DNA of 11,104 bases. It comes from Rhizorhabdus sp. (lineage in GTDB: Bacteria; Pseudomonadota; Alphaproteobacteria; Sphingomonadales; Sphingomonadaceae). Both the position numbers and the translations under genes were made by a program. The DNA is taken from contig SCUQ01000525.1 in NCBI GenBank assembly GCA_004297635.1, forward strand, positions 1 to 11,104, read 5' to 3'. The notes beneath the pieces are model-generated. The model did not search any database and was not told the origin of the DNA. It saw only the letters and a program-made list of their open reading frames with translations. Within the stretch, counting starts at the first letter, position 1, and every line of letters starts with the position of its first letter. Positions 6,155 through 11,104 of this stretch are shown here, piece after piece.

Positions 6155-7297
6155 ATGACCGACGACAGCCGCTTCGGCCTTGCCCGTTCCGTGACATTGG
6201 CCGGCCCGCTGCGGCTGGACGGCGGCGCGCGGCTGGCGCCGGTCGAGATCGCCTATGAAACCTATGGTACGCTCGATGCCGATGGTTCGAACGCGATCCT
6301 GATCTGCCATGCGCTGACCGGCGACCAGCATGTCGCCTCGACCCATCCGCGCACCGGCAAGGCCGGCTGGTGGACGCGGATGGTGGGCGCCGGCAAGCCG
6401 ATCGATCCGGCCCGGCATTTCATCGTCTGCGCCAATGTGCTGGGCAGCTGTCTCGGCAGTTCCGGCCCCGCGACGGTCGATCCGGCGACCGGCACGCCCT
6501 TCGCGATGCGCTTCCCGGTCATCACCATCCGCGACATGGTCCGCGCGCAGGCGCTGCTGCTCGATCATCTCGGCATCGGCACGCTGGCGGCGGCGGTCGG
6601 CGGGTCGATGGGGGGCATGCAGGTACTGCAATGGGCGGCGACCTATCCCGATCGGGTCCGCTCTGCGGTGGTGATCGCCGGCGCTGCGCGGCATTCGGCG
6701 CAGAACATCGCCTTTCACGAGGTCGGCCGCCAGGCGATCATGGCCGATCCGAAATGGCGGAGCGGCGATTATTATGCCGATGGCGATCCGCCCGCCGCCG
6801 GCCTCGCGGTCGCGCGGATGGCGGCGCATATCACCTATCTGTCCGAAGCCGGGCTGACCGAGAAATTCGGCCGGCGCCTCCAGAAGCGGCCAGGCCGGGA
6901 GGATGGCGCGAAGAGCTTCGGCTTCGACGCCGATTTCCAGATCGAATCCTATCTGCGCCACCAGGGGATCAGCTTCGTCGACCGGTTCGACGCCAACTCC
7001 TATCTCTACATCACCCGGGCGATGGACTATTTCGATCTGGCCGAGGAGCATGGCGGGCTGCTCGCCACCGCCTTCGCCGGTTCGAAGAAGACCCGCTTCT
7101 GCCTGGTCAGCTTCGATACCGACTGGCTGTATCCAACCGCCGAATCGCGCGCCATCGTCCATGCGCTCAACGCCGCGGGCGCGCCGGTCAGCTTCATGGA
7201 GCTGAGCTCGCCCTTCGGCCATGACGCCTTTCTCCTCGACGTGCCCGAACTGAATCGCGTGATCGACGGCTTCCTGCGCGCGGGGGAGGGCATATGA
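6155..7297 (+). CDS. metX: Homoserine O-acyltransferase MetX
   Basis: Alpha/beta-hydrolase-fold enzyme that acylates the hydroxyl of homoserine using acetyl-CoA or succinyl-CoA, the committed step of methionine synthesis. The 380 residues match the usual family length. The oxyanion-region motif HALTGDQH (52-59), the nucleophile elbow GGSMGGMQ (149-156, Ser151), the acid in FDTDWLYP (320-327, probably Asp323) and the base in GHDAFL (355-360, His356) form the expected catalytic triad. [14 protein letters not shown] (71-84) and NVLGSC (94-99) are further family signatures. The start at 6155 fits the family N-terminus. Whether the donor is acetyl- or succinyl-CoA is not settled by eye; annotation pipelines often default to acetyl. 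The stop overlaps metW (ATGA), and MetW is the usual partner in proteobacteria. Confidence 0.95.
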   Translation: MTDDSRFGLARSVTLAGPLRLDGGARLAPVEIAYETYGTLDADGSNAILICHALTGDQHVASTHPRTGKAGWWTRMVGAGKPIDPARHFIVCANVLGSCLGSSGPATVDPATGTPFAMRFPVITIRDMVRAQALLLDHLGIGTLAAAVGGSMGGMQVLQWAATYPDRVRSAVVIAGAARHSAQNIAFHEVGRQAIMADPKWRSGDYYADGDPPAAGLAVARMAAHITYLSEAGLTEKFGRRLQKRPGREDGAKSFGFDADFQIESYLRHQGISFVDRFDANSYLYITRAMDYFDLAEEHGGLLATAFAGSKKTRFCLVSFDTDWLYPTAESRAIVHALNAAGAPVSFMELSSPFGHDAFLLDVPELNRVIDGFLRAGEGI

Positions 7298-7881
7298 GCG
7301 AGCTGCGTCCCGATCTGGCGATCATCGCGGATCATGTAGCACCTGCGTCACGGGTGCTCGACGTCGGCTGCGGCGACGGCGAGCTGATGGACGTGCTGCG
7401 CGCCAAGGGCTGCGATGCGCGCGGGATCGAGATCGACCCGGCCAATGTCAGCCATGCGGTCGGGCGCGGCCTGTCGGTGGTGCAGGGCGATGCCGATACC
7501 GATCTGGTCAACTATCCCGACAACGCCTTCGACTATGCGATCCTCAGCCAGACCTTGCAGACCGCGCGGGCGCCGGACAAGGTGCTGACCGAACTGATGC
7601 GGATCGGCCGCCACGCCTTCGTCTCCTTCCCCAATTTCGCCTATTGGCGGGTGCGGCTCAGCCTCGCCTGGGGCGGGCGCATGCCGGTGACGCCGGCGCT
7701 GCCGGTCAGCTGGTACGAGACGCAGAACATCCACCAGCTGACGATCGACGATTTCCGGGCCTTCGTGAAGGAACGCGGGCTGACGGTCGAGCAGGCCTGG
7801 TTCCTGACCGGCAGCCGCCGCCGCGGTGAGGCCGCCGCCAATCTGCGCGCCGAACATGCGGTGTTCCTGCTGCGGCGGTGA
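7294..7881 (+). CDS. metW: Methionine biosynthesis protein MetW
   Basis: Protein of 195 residues with a class I methyltransferase-like Rossmann fold. The SAM-site motif [15 protein letters not shown] (21-35) and the acidic end of strand 2, GIEID (44-48), are intact. They are followed by VVQGDAD (62-68), [11 protein letters not shown] (79-89), [11 protein letters not shown] (111-121) and [15 protein letters not shown] (140-154), which are signatures of MetW rather than of a general methyltransferase. MetW is found with MetX in many proteobacteria and is needed for, or enhances, homoserine acylation there; no methylation reaction is firmly established. It overlaps the metX stop by four bases (ATGA) and has GGGGGAGGG at 7282-7290 as ribosome site, so the two proteins are probably made together. 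The stop is followed by the tRNA-Leu promoter region. Confidence 0.95.
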   Translation: MSELRPDLAIIADHVAPASRVLDVGCGDGELMDVLRAKGCDARGIEIDPANVSHAVGRGLSVVQGDADTDLVNYPDNAFDYAILSQTLQTARAPDKVLTELMRIGRHAFVSFPNFAYWRVRLSLAWGGRMPVTPALPVSWYETQNIHQLTIDDFRAFVKERGLTVEQAWFLTGSRRRGEAAANLRAEHAVFLLRR

Positions 7882-7897
7882 AGTCGGTATTTAGCCG

Positions 7898-7926
7898 TTG
7901 CGTGGGGTCGATCGCTTTGCTAGTGG
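7898..7926 (+). promoter_or_regulatory. Putative promoter of tRNA-Leu
   Basis: TTGCGT (7898-7903) is followed after 17 bases by TAGTGG (7921-7926). The start of transcription would fall near 7933, giving a leader of about 38 bases that contains the hairpin at 7941-7961. The -10 match is weak but begins with TAG, like the one proposed for metX. Confidence 0.35.
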
Positions 7927-7940
7927 CGCGGGCCTACCCG

Positions 7941-7961
7941 GACCCGGGCCTTCCCGGGGTC
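7941..7961 (+). terminator. GC-rich hairpin between metW and tRNA-Leu
   Basis: GACCCGGG (7941-7948) pairs with CCCGGGGTC (7953-7961) with one bulged base and a four-base loop. No T-run follows. It may end the metXW transcript or lie in the leader of the tRNA precursor; the sequence does not decide between these. Confidence 0.35.
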
Positions 7962-7970
7962 TCCCGATGT

Positions 7971-8057
7971 GCGGTCGTGGCGGAACTGGTAGACGCGCAA
8001 CGTTGAGGTCGTTGTGGCCGAAAGGCCGTGGAAGTTCGAGTCTTCTCGACCGCACCA
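7971..8057 (+). tRNA. tRNA-Leu (anticodon GAG)
   Basis: An 87-base class II tRNA with CCA encoded in the DNA. The acceptor stem is GCGGTCG (7971-7977) with CGACCGC (8047-8053), discriminator A at 8054 and CCA at 8055-8057. The anticodon stem CAACG (7998-8002) with CGTTG (8010-8014) encloses TTGAGGT, placing anticodon GAG at 8005-8007, which reads CUC and CUU. The long variable arm GGCC-gaaa-GGCC (8016-8027) is the class II mark of leucine and serine tRNAs. The T-loop is TTCGAGT. It is transcribed in the same direction as the genes on both sides and shows no sign of disruption or of a duplicated 3' end, so no element integrated here is visible. Confidence 0.97.
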
Positions 8058-8085
8058 AATCATCCTAAGTCCAGCCGATCGTCGA

Positions 8086-8102
8086 CGTCCCCTGCGGGGA
8101 CG
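8086..8102 (+). terminator. Hairpin downstream of tRNA-Leu
   Basis: CGTCCCC (8086-8092) pairs with GGGGACG (8096-8102) around the three-base loop TGC: seven uninterrupted GC-rich pairs about 30 bases after the tRNA CCA. There is no T-run. It may mark the 3' end of the tRNA transcript or lie in the leader of the next gene. Confidence 0.4.
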
Positions 8103-8144
8103 GCCGTCGGCGGGATGAGGCGATATCGGACAGGGGAAGCCAGG

Positions 8145-8564
8145 ATGATCACACTCGATCAGGCCAACAGCATCATCGCAGCGGCGTTCGCCAAGGGCGC
8201 GGAGCTCAAGCTGAAGCCGCTCAGCGTCGCCGTGCTGGATGCCGGCGGTCATGCGATCGCTTTCCAGCGGCAGGACGGATCCTCGACGCTGCGCTTCGCC
8301 ATCGCGGCGGGGAAGGCGGGCGGTGCGCTCGCCCTGGGCATGTCGAGCCGCCGGATCGCGGACATGGCGGCCGAACGGCCGAGCTTCGTGGCGGCCATCA
8401 ATGGGGTGTCGCCGCAGGGGATCATCCCGGCCGCGGGGGGCATCATCATCGTCGATGGCGACAGCCGGCCGATTGGTGCCGTCGGCGTGACCGGCGATAC
8501 GTCCGACAATGACGAGCTTTGCGCCTTGGCGGGTATCGCGGCGGCGGGTCTGCGCGCCGCCTGA
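8145..8564 (+). CDS. GlcG/HbpS-family (DUF336) protein
   Basis: Protein of 139 residues, the typical length of the GlcG/HbpS family (Pfam Haem_degrading). Visible family features are LSVAVLDAGGHAIAFQRQDG (26-45), an internal KA-G-AL-G-S segment, PAAGGIIIVDGD (95-106), IGAVGVTGDTSDNDE (109-123) and an Ala/Gly-rich C-terminal helix. HbpS of Streptomyces binds haem and senses oxidative stress, and GlcG lies in glycolate-use operons in E. coli, but most members have no proven role and this one has no informative neighbour. The ATG at 8145 has AGGGGAAG (8132-8139) at good distance. An in-frame ATG at 8115 lacks such a site. The protein has no signal peptide, so it is expected in the cytoplasm. It converges on the CHASE2 gene with 11 bases between the stops. 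Confidence 0.88.
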   Translation: MITLDQANSIIAAAFAKGAELKLKPLSVAVLDAGGHAIAFQRQDGSSTLRFAIAAGKAGGALALGMSSRRIADMAAERPSFVAAINGVSPQGIIPAAGGIIIVDGDSRPIGAVGVTGDTSDNDELCALAGIAAAGLRAA

Positions 8565-8567
8565 TTC

Positions 8568-8585
8568 CAGCGCCGTCAGGCGCTG
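8568..8585. terminator. Hairpin between convergent genes, possible bidirectional terminator
   Basis: CAGCGCC (8568-8574) pairs perfectly with GGCGCTG (8579-8585) around the loop GTCA. The loop holds the TGA stop of the minus-strand gene (8576-8578), and the left arm starts four bases after the plus-strand stop. No T-run is present on either strand, so termination is inferred from position and symmetry. Confidence 0.45.
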
Positions 8586-10474
8586 CCCAGATAGCGCACA
8601 GCCATCACGGTCAGGTCGTCGGTCGGGTCGGTGCCGTCCTCGAACATGCGCACTGCATCGCGCACCCCCTCGATCATCGCGGTTGCGCTCTGCTTGCCCT
8701 TCAGCGCGGTCAGAAGCCGCTCATGGCCGAACAGCGCGCTCGATCCGTTCAGCGCCTCGCTGACCCCGTCGGAGATCAGCAGCAGGGTCTCGCCCGGCGC
8801 CAGCTTCATCGGCTCGTCGGGATAGGGAAAATCGACGATGCAGAAGGGCGGGCCGCCATCCAGCTCATGCACCCGGACGCTGCCGTCGGCGCGGATGTGG
8901 AGCGGGTGCTCATGCCCCGCGCTCATCAGCATCAGCTCGCCGGTCGCCAGGTCCATGATGCCGATCAGCATGGTGACGTTCATCGATTCGCTGTTGTCGC
9001 GCATCAGCTCCTCGTTGAGGATCGACGCCGCCTCCGCGAGGCTTGAGACGCCGCGCAGCACCACGCTCTTCGCCAGCGCCTTGGACAGCGCCATGAACAG
9101 CGCGGCGGGCACGCCCTTGCCGGTGACGTCGCCGACCAGGAAGGCGATCCGGTCCGCATCGATGCGGATTACGTCATACAGGTCGCCGCCGATCGACTTG
9201 GCCGGTTCCAGCAGCGCATCGACGTCGAGGCGCGGATCGAAGGCGGACAGATCGGCGCGGGGCGGCAGCATGCCCAGCTGAATGGTGCGGCCGGCCTGAA
9301 GTTCCCCCTCGGTCGCCGCGGCGGCGATCTGCTCGCGGATCAGCGAATCGCGTAAGCGCACCCGTTCGCGCCAGGCTTCGACCGAAATCACGAAGATCAG
9401 CCCTGCCAGGGCGGATGTGGGCGGCAGCCAGATATGGGCAAGCCGGAACAGGCCGAAGCTCAGCATCATGATCGCCACCGCGACCAGCACCGTCATGATC
9501 GCGATCCCGCGTGGCCGCAGCCACAGCAGGCCGGCGAGCAATATCCAGACGACCGCCAGCCCGAAGCCCAGCAGCCAGCCCGGCGAGGCCGGTATGATCG
9601 CATCCCCGCGCAGCAGCGCGTCGAGCAGATGCGCCTGGATCTCGACCCCCGACATCTGGCTGGTCGCGCCCGATTTCGGCGTGGGATAGCTGTCGCCAAG
9701 CCCATCGGCGGTCGCACCGATCAGCACATGGCGGCCGGCGATCAGCTCGGGCGGCACGCTGCCATTGAGCAGGTCGATGAAGGATATGGACGGGATATGC
9801 CCGGTGGCGCCGCCATAGGGGATCAGCACCGGGCGTCCCTGCCGCAGCCCGTCTTCGCCCTCGATCGCCGGCGCCCCGCCGGGTTTGACGCCCGCCATGA
9901 TCGCGCCGAGCTGCACCCAGCTGCGCCTGCCGTCGCCCTCTTCCAGATAGGCCTGGCGGATCACGCGGTCGCCGTCGAAATGCAGGTTCACATGCGCGAT
10001 GCCGGCGGCGGCGGCGGCCAGCGGGCCGGATGGCAGCGCGATGTCATAGGGGGCGCCGTTGCTGCCCGGCACGTCGATCACCAGCGGCAGATAGGTGGGG
10101 CTGCGGCGCACCGCATCGGCCAGCATCGCATCGTCCGGGGTGGGATCGACGAACAGCACGTCATAGCCCACGGTACGCGGCTGCGCATCGGCCAGCCGGT
10201 TCAGCAGCTCGGCATGGATATGGCGCGGCCAAGGCCAGCGCCCGATCGCCTCGATGCTGCGATTGTCGATCGCGACGATGACGATGTCGTCTGGGGAGGG
10301 GCGATCGGTGGCGGCCAGCGCCTGATCGTAGAGGATATAATCGACCCGCTCGGTGAAGCGGCCGAGCGCGAGTGCCGCGACCAGCAGCGTCGCGATCAGC
10401 GCCAGCAGCAGCCAGCCGCGGTCGAGCCGGTGGGCCGGCGACAGGCGCTGGCTGGATTGGTTCGCTGTCGTCAT
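8576..10474 (-). CDS. CHASE2 sensor with SpoIIE/PP2C-type serine phosphatase domain
   Basis: Predicted membrane signalling protein of 632 residues. One N-terminal membrane segment (about 20-40) leads to a periplasmic CHASE2 sensor (about 45-297), marked by LYDQALAA (48-55), DDIVIVAIDNRSIEAIGRWPWPR (62-84, the family core), GYDVLFVDP (103-111) and the return motif HVLIGATADGLGD (249-261). Three membrane segments follow (about 299-319, 323-343, 350-367), then a charged helical linker (368-400) and an RsbU-like phosphatase domain (about 390-630). Acid residues expected to bind metal lie in GGDLYDV (429-435), GDVTGKG (448-454), LISDGVSEA (566-574) and the final DDLTVMAVRY (619-628). All key acids are present, so it is probably active on phosphoserine/threonine. 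The ATG at 10474 has a GGGGGG ribosome site; earlier starts at 10501 and 10546 lack one, and the latter overlaps the promoter. Signal and target are unknown; partner-switching regulators of sigma factors are the usual targets of this domain. Confidence 0.9.
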   Translation of the reverse strand: MTTANQSSQRLSPAHRLDRGWLLLALIATLLVAALALGRFTERVDYILYDQALAATDRPSPDDIVIVAIDNRSIEAIGRWPWPRHIHAELLNRLADAQPRTVGYDVLFVDPTPDDAMLADAVRRSPTYLPLVIDVPGSNGAPYDIALPSGPLAAAAAGIAHVNLHFDGDRVIRQAYLEEGDGRRSWVQLGAIMAGVKPGGAPAIEGEDGLRQGRPVLIPYGGATGHIPSISFIDLLNGSVPPELIAGRHVLIGATADGLGDSYPTPKSGATSQMSGVEIQAHLLDALLRGDAIIPASPGWLLGFGLAVVWILLAGLLWLRPRGIAIMTVLVAVAIMMLSFGLFRLAHIWLPPTSALAGLIFVISVEAWRERVRLRDSLIREQIAAAATEGELQAGRTIQLGMLPPRADLSAFDPRLDVDALLEPAKSIGGDLYDVIRIDADRIAFLVGDVTGKGVPAALFMALSKALAKSVVLRGVSSLAEAASILNEELMRDNSESMNVTMLIGIMDLATGELMLMSAGHEHPLHIRADGSVRVHELDGGPPFCIVDFPYPDEPMKLAPGETLLLISDGVSEALNGSSALFGHERLLTALKGKQSATAMIEGVRDAVRMFEDGTDPTDDLTVMAVRYLGSA

Positions 10475-10535
10475 GATCCCCCCTGCCGAAAGGAGTATCA
10501 TCGGCCGGGCGGCATGCAAATCACGGTGCTTGTAA

Positions 10536-10541
10536 ATTATA
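10536..10541 (-). promoter_or_regulatory. Perfect TATAAT -10 element upstream of the CHASE2 gene
   Basis: The minus strand reads TATAAT at 10541-10536, inside the most AT-rich stretch nearby (ATGCGTATAATTTACAAGC). At 17 bases upstream the -35 position reads GCGGAT, which is not a match and lies in the loop and stem of the neighbouring terminator. The implied leader is about 55 bases. A sigma-70 promoter with a weak -35 box, or one helped by an activator, would fit. Confidence 0.4.
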
Positions 10542-10547
10542 CGCATG

Positions 10548-10584
10548 GAAAGCCCCCGATCCGCATGGCGGATCGGGGGCTTTC
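10548..10584. terminator. Strong intrinsic terminator, 17-bp perfect stem
   Basis: The arms 10548-10564 and 10568-10584 (GAAAGCCCCCGATCCGC and its complement) pair perfectly over 17 bases around the loop ATG. The A-rich left foot and T-rich right foot (CTTTC) make it symmetric, so it can act on either strand. It lies just beyond the stop of the minus-strand SH3 gene and should end that transcript before the CHASE2 promoter. Confidence 0.8.
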
Positions 10585-10596
10585 GCGTCGCAGTGC

Positions 10597-10616
10597 GGGG
10601 CCGGTGGGCCGGCCTC
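10597..10616. repeat. Second GC hairpin beyond the SH3 gene stop
   Basis: GGCCGG (10599-10604) pairs with CCGGCC (10609-10614) around TGGG; the flanking GG (10597-10598) can add one GC and one GT pair. It sits between the stop codon and the 17-bp terminator and may add to termination or to 3' end stability. Confidence 0.4.
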
Positions 10617-10619
10617 CCC

Positions 10620-11104
10620 CTATTTCAGATCTTCGACCGAGACCCAGCCCTTGGTGCCATAGGCATCGCTGACCTCGACGAAGAGGCCCTGCCGCCCGCC
10701 GGTCGGTGTCAGCAGCGTTCCGGCGCGCAGCGCGCGGACGCTTTCGCCCTTGGCAGGCTTGGCGAACAGCTTGGTATCGATCGCGGTGGTGTAGCCCGGC
10801 GTCGTCGCGACCGGCGTGGCCGCCGCCGCGGGCCGGCCGACCGGCTTCACCGCCACCAGCGCCGCCTGCTGCGCGACGACGGCATTGAACGCGCCGATGA
10901 AGGCGGTGGTCAGCATCTGGCCATCCTTCGAGCTGCCATAGCCGCCCGCGCCCGCCGCATAGGGGTCGCTATAGCCCATGGCGGCCATCTGGGCCTTCGC
11001 CGCATCGCCCCACGGGTTGCTGGGCACGAGCCCGGCGCCGCCCAGCGAGACGACCGTCTTGGTCTGCTGTCCGGACCCGGAGACGACGACCGGACAGGTC
11101 GTCG
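10620..11104 (-). CDS. Bacterial SH3-domain protein (C-terminal part, runs off right edge)
   Basis: The minus-strand frame is open from its TAG stop (10620-10622) to the right edge, 160 codons of a longer gene. The GTG at 11027 is in frame, but the frame continues upstream of it with protein-like sequence (CPVVVSGSGQQTKTVV, then SLGGAGL), so the true start is probably outside the window. The visible part has a Ser/Gly/Gln-rich stretch, a helical middle segment rich in Met, Ala and Gly (NPWGDAAKAQMAAMGYSD; TTAFIGAFNAVVAQQAAL), an Ala/Pro/Thr linker and a C-terminal SH3b-like domain of about 45 residues. That domain begins at RALRAGTLL and ends in GTKGWVSVEDLK, the classic last strand. Such domains are usually periplasmic and often bind peptidoglycan; an upstream Cys-Pro hints at a lipoprotein box or disulfide, but this is speculative. 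Two hairpins follow the stop. Confidence 0.8.
   Translation of the reverse strand, partial: TTCPVVVSGSGQQTKTVVSLGGAGLVPSNPWGDAAKAQMAAMGYSDPYAAGAGGYGSSKDGQMLTTAFIGAFNAVVAQQAALVAVKPVGRPAAAATPVATTPGYTTAIDTKLFAKPAKGESVRALRAGTLLTPTGGRQGLFVEVSDAYGTKGWVSVEDLK

Noticed and set aside
6068..7222. 384-residue minus-strand frame opposite metX
   Set aside because: Shadow of metX; composition is that of antisense GC-rich sequence and no family features are seen.
8058..8144. Integration site of a mobile element at the 3' end of tRNA-Leu
   Set aside because: No repeat of the tRNA end, no integrase and no shift in composition were found downstream within the window.
7920..8252. 110-residue minus-strand frame crossing the tRNA, containing FHGLSATTTSTLRVYQFRH
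   Set aside because: That peptide is simply the reverse complement of the tRNA-Leu gene read as protein, a familiar source of false gene calls.
9434..10672. 412-residue plus-strand frame opposite the CHASE2 gene
   Set aside because: Shadow frame with His/Arg/Gln-rich sequence; it also runs through the 17-bp terminator and the promoter region.
1..11104. CRISPR array, insertion sequence, prophage or defence system
   Set aside because: No regularly spaced repeats, transposase, phage or defence-type proteins are visible in either strand; the region is dense housekeeping sequence.

Overview
The window is GC-rich, tightly packed chromosomal DNA. Gene content, gene order and protein sequences point to an alphaproteobacterium of the order Sphingomonadales (a Sphingomonas/Sphingobium/Rhizorhabdus-type organism). 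The main pointers are a zinc-ribbon gene divergent from ftsEX, ftsEX followed by a YdcF-family gene and plsC, a coupled hisC-tyrC pair as I recall it from Zymomonas, and metX-metW. This rests on recognising the families by eye; no database search was run.

Layout, left to right. (1) 1-392, minus: the N-terminal part of an MJ0042-type zinc-ribbon membrane protein that runs off the left edge. (2) 393-602: a divergent intergenic region with a REP-like palindrome and a terminator-like hairpin. (3) 603-3586, plus: an envelope cluster of ftsE and ftsX (TGATG overlap), a gap of about 120 bp, then a YdcF/ElyC-family gene and plsC (ATGA overlap). (4) 3743-4012, plus: a small unrecognised gene in a stretch of lower GC. 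(5) 4046-6057, minus: hisC then tyrC, overlapping by TGATG, for histidine and tyrosine synthesis. (6) 6155-7881, plus: metX then metW (ATGA overlap), for methionine synthesis. (7) 7971-8057, plus: tRNA-Leu(GAG) with encoded CCA. (8) 8145-8564, plus: a GlcG/HbpS-family protein. (9) 8576-10474, minus: a CHASE2 sensor joined to a SpoIIE/PP2C-type phosphatase. (10) 10620-11104, minus: the C-terminal part of an SH3-domain protein that runs off the right edge.

The genes form short functional units. FtsEX is the ABC-type complex that controls septal peptidoglycan hydrolysis, and it sits with a membrane-anchored YdcF-like protein and the acyltransferase that makes phosphatidic acid. HisC and TyrC are probably translationally coupled; the aminotransferase can plausibly serve both histidine and aromatic synthesis. 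MetX activates homoserine and MetW is its usual partner. The CHASE2-phosphatase looks like a stand-alone signalling protein; none of its usual partners (anti-sigma or anti-anti-sigma factors) is present here.

Nothing here is a clear new multi-gene system. The points most worth a second look are the likely leaderless promoters (hisC, metX and the zinc-ribbon gene), the hairpins in front of ftsE, the small unknown gene at 3743, and the CHASE2-phosphatase with its compact terminator/promoter junction.
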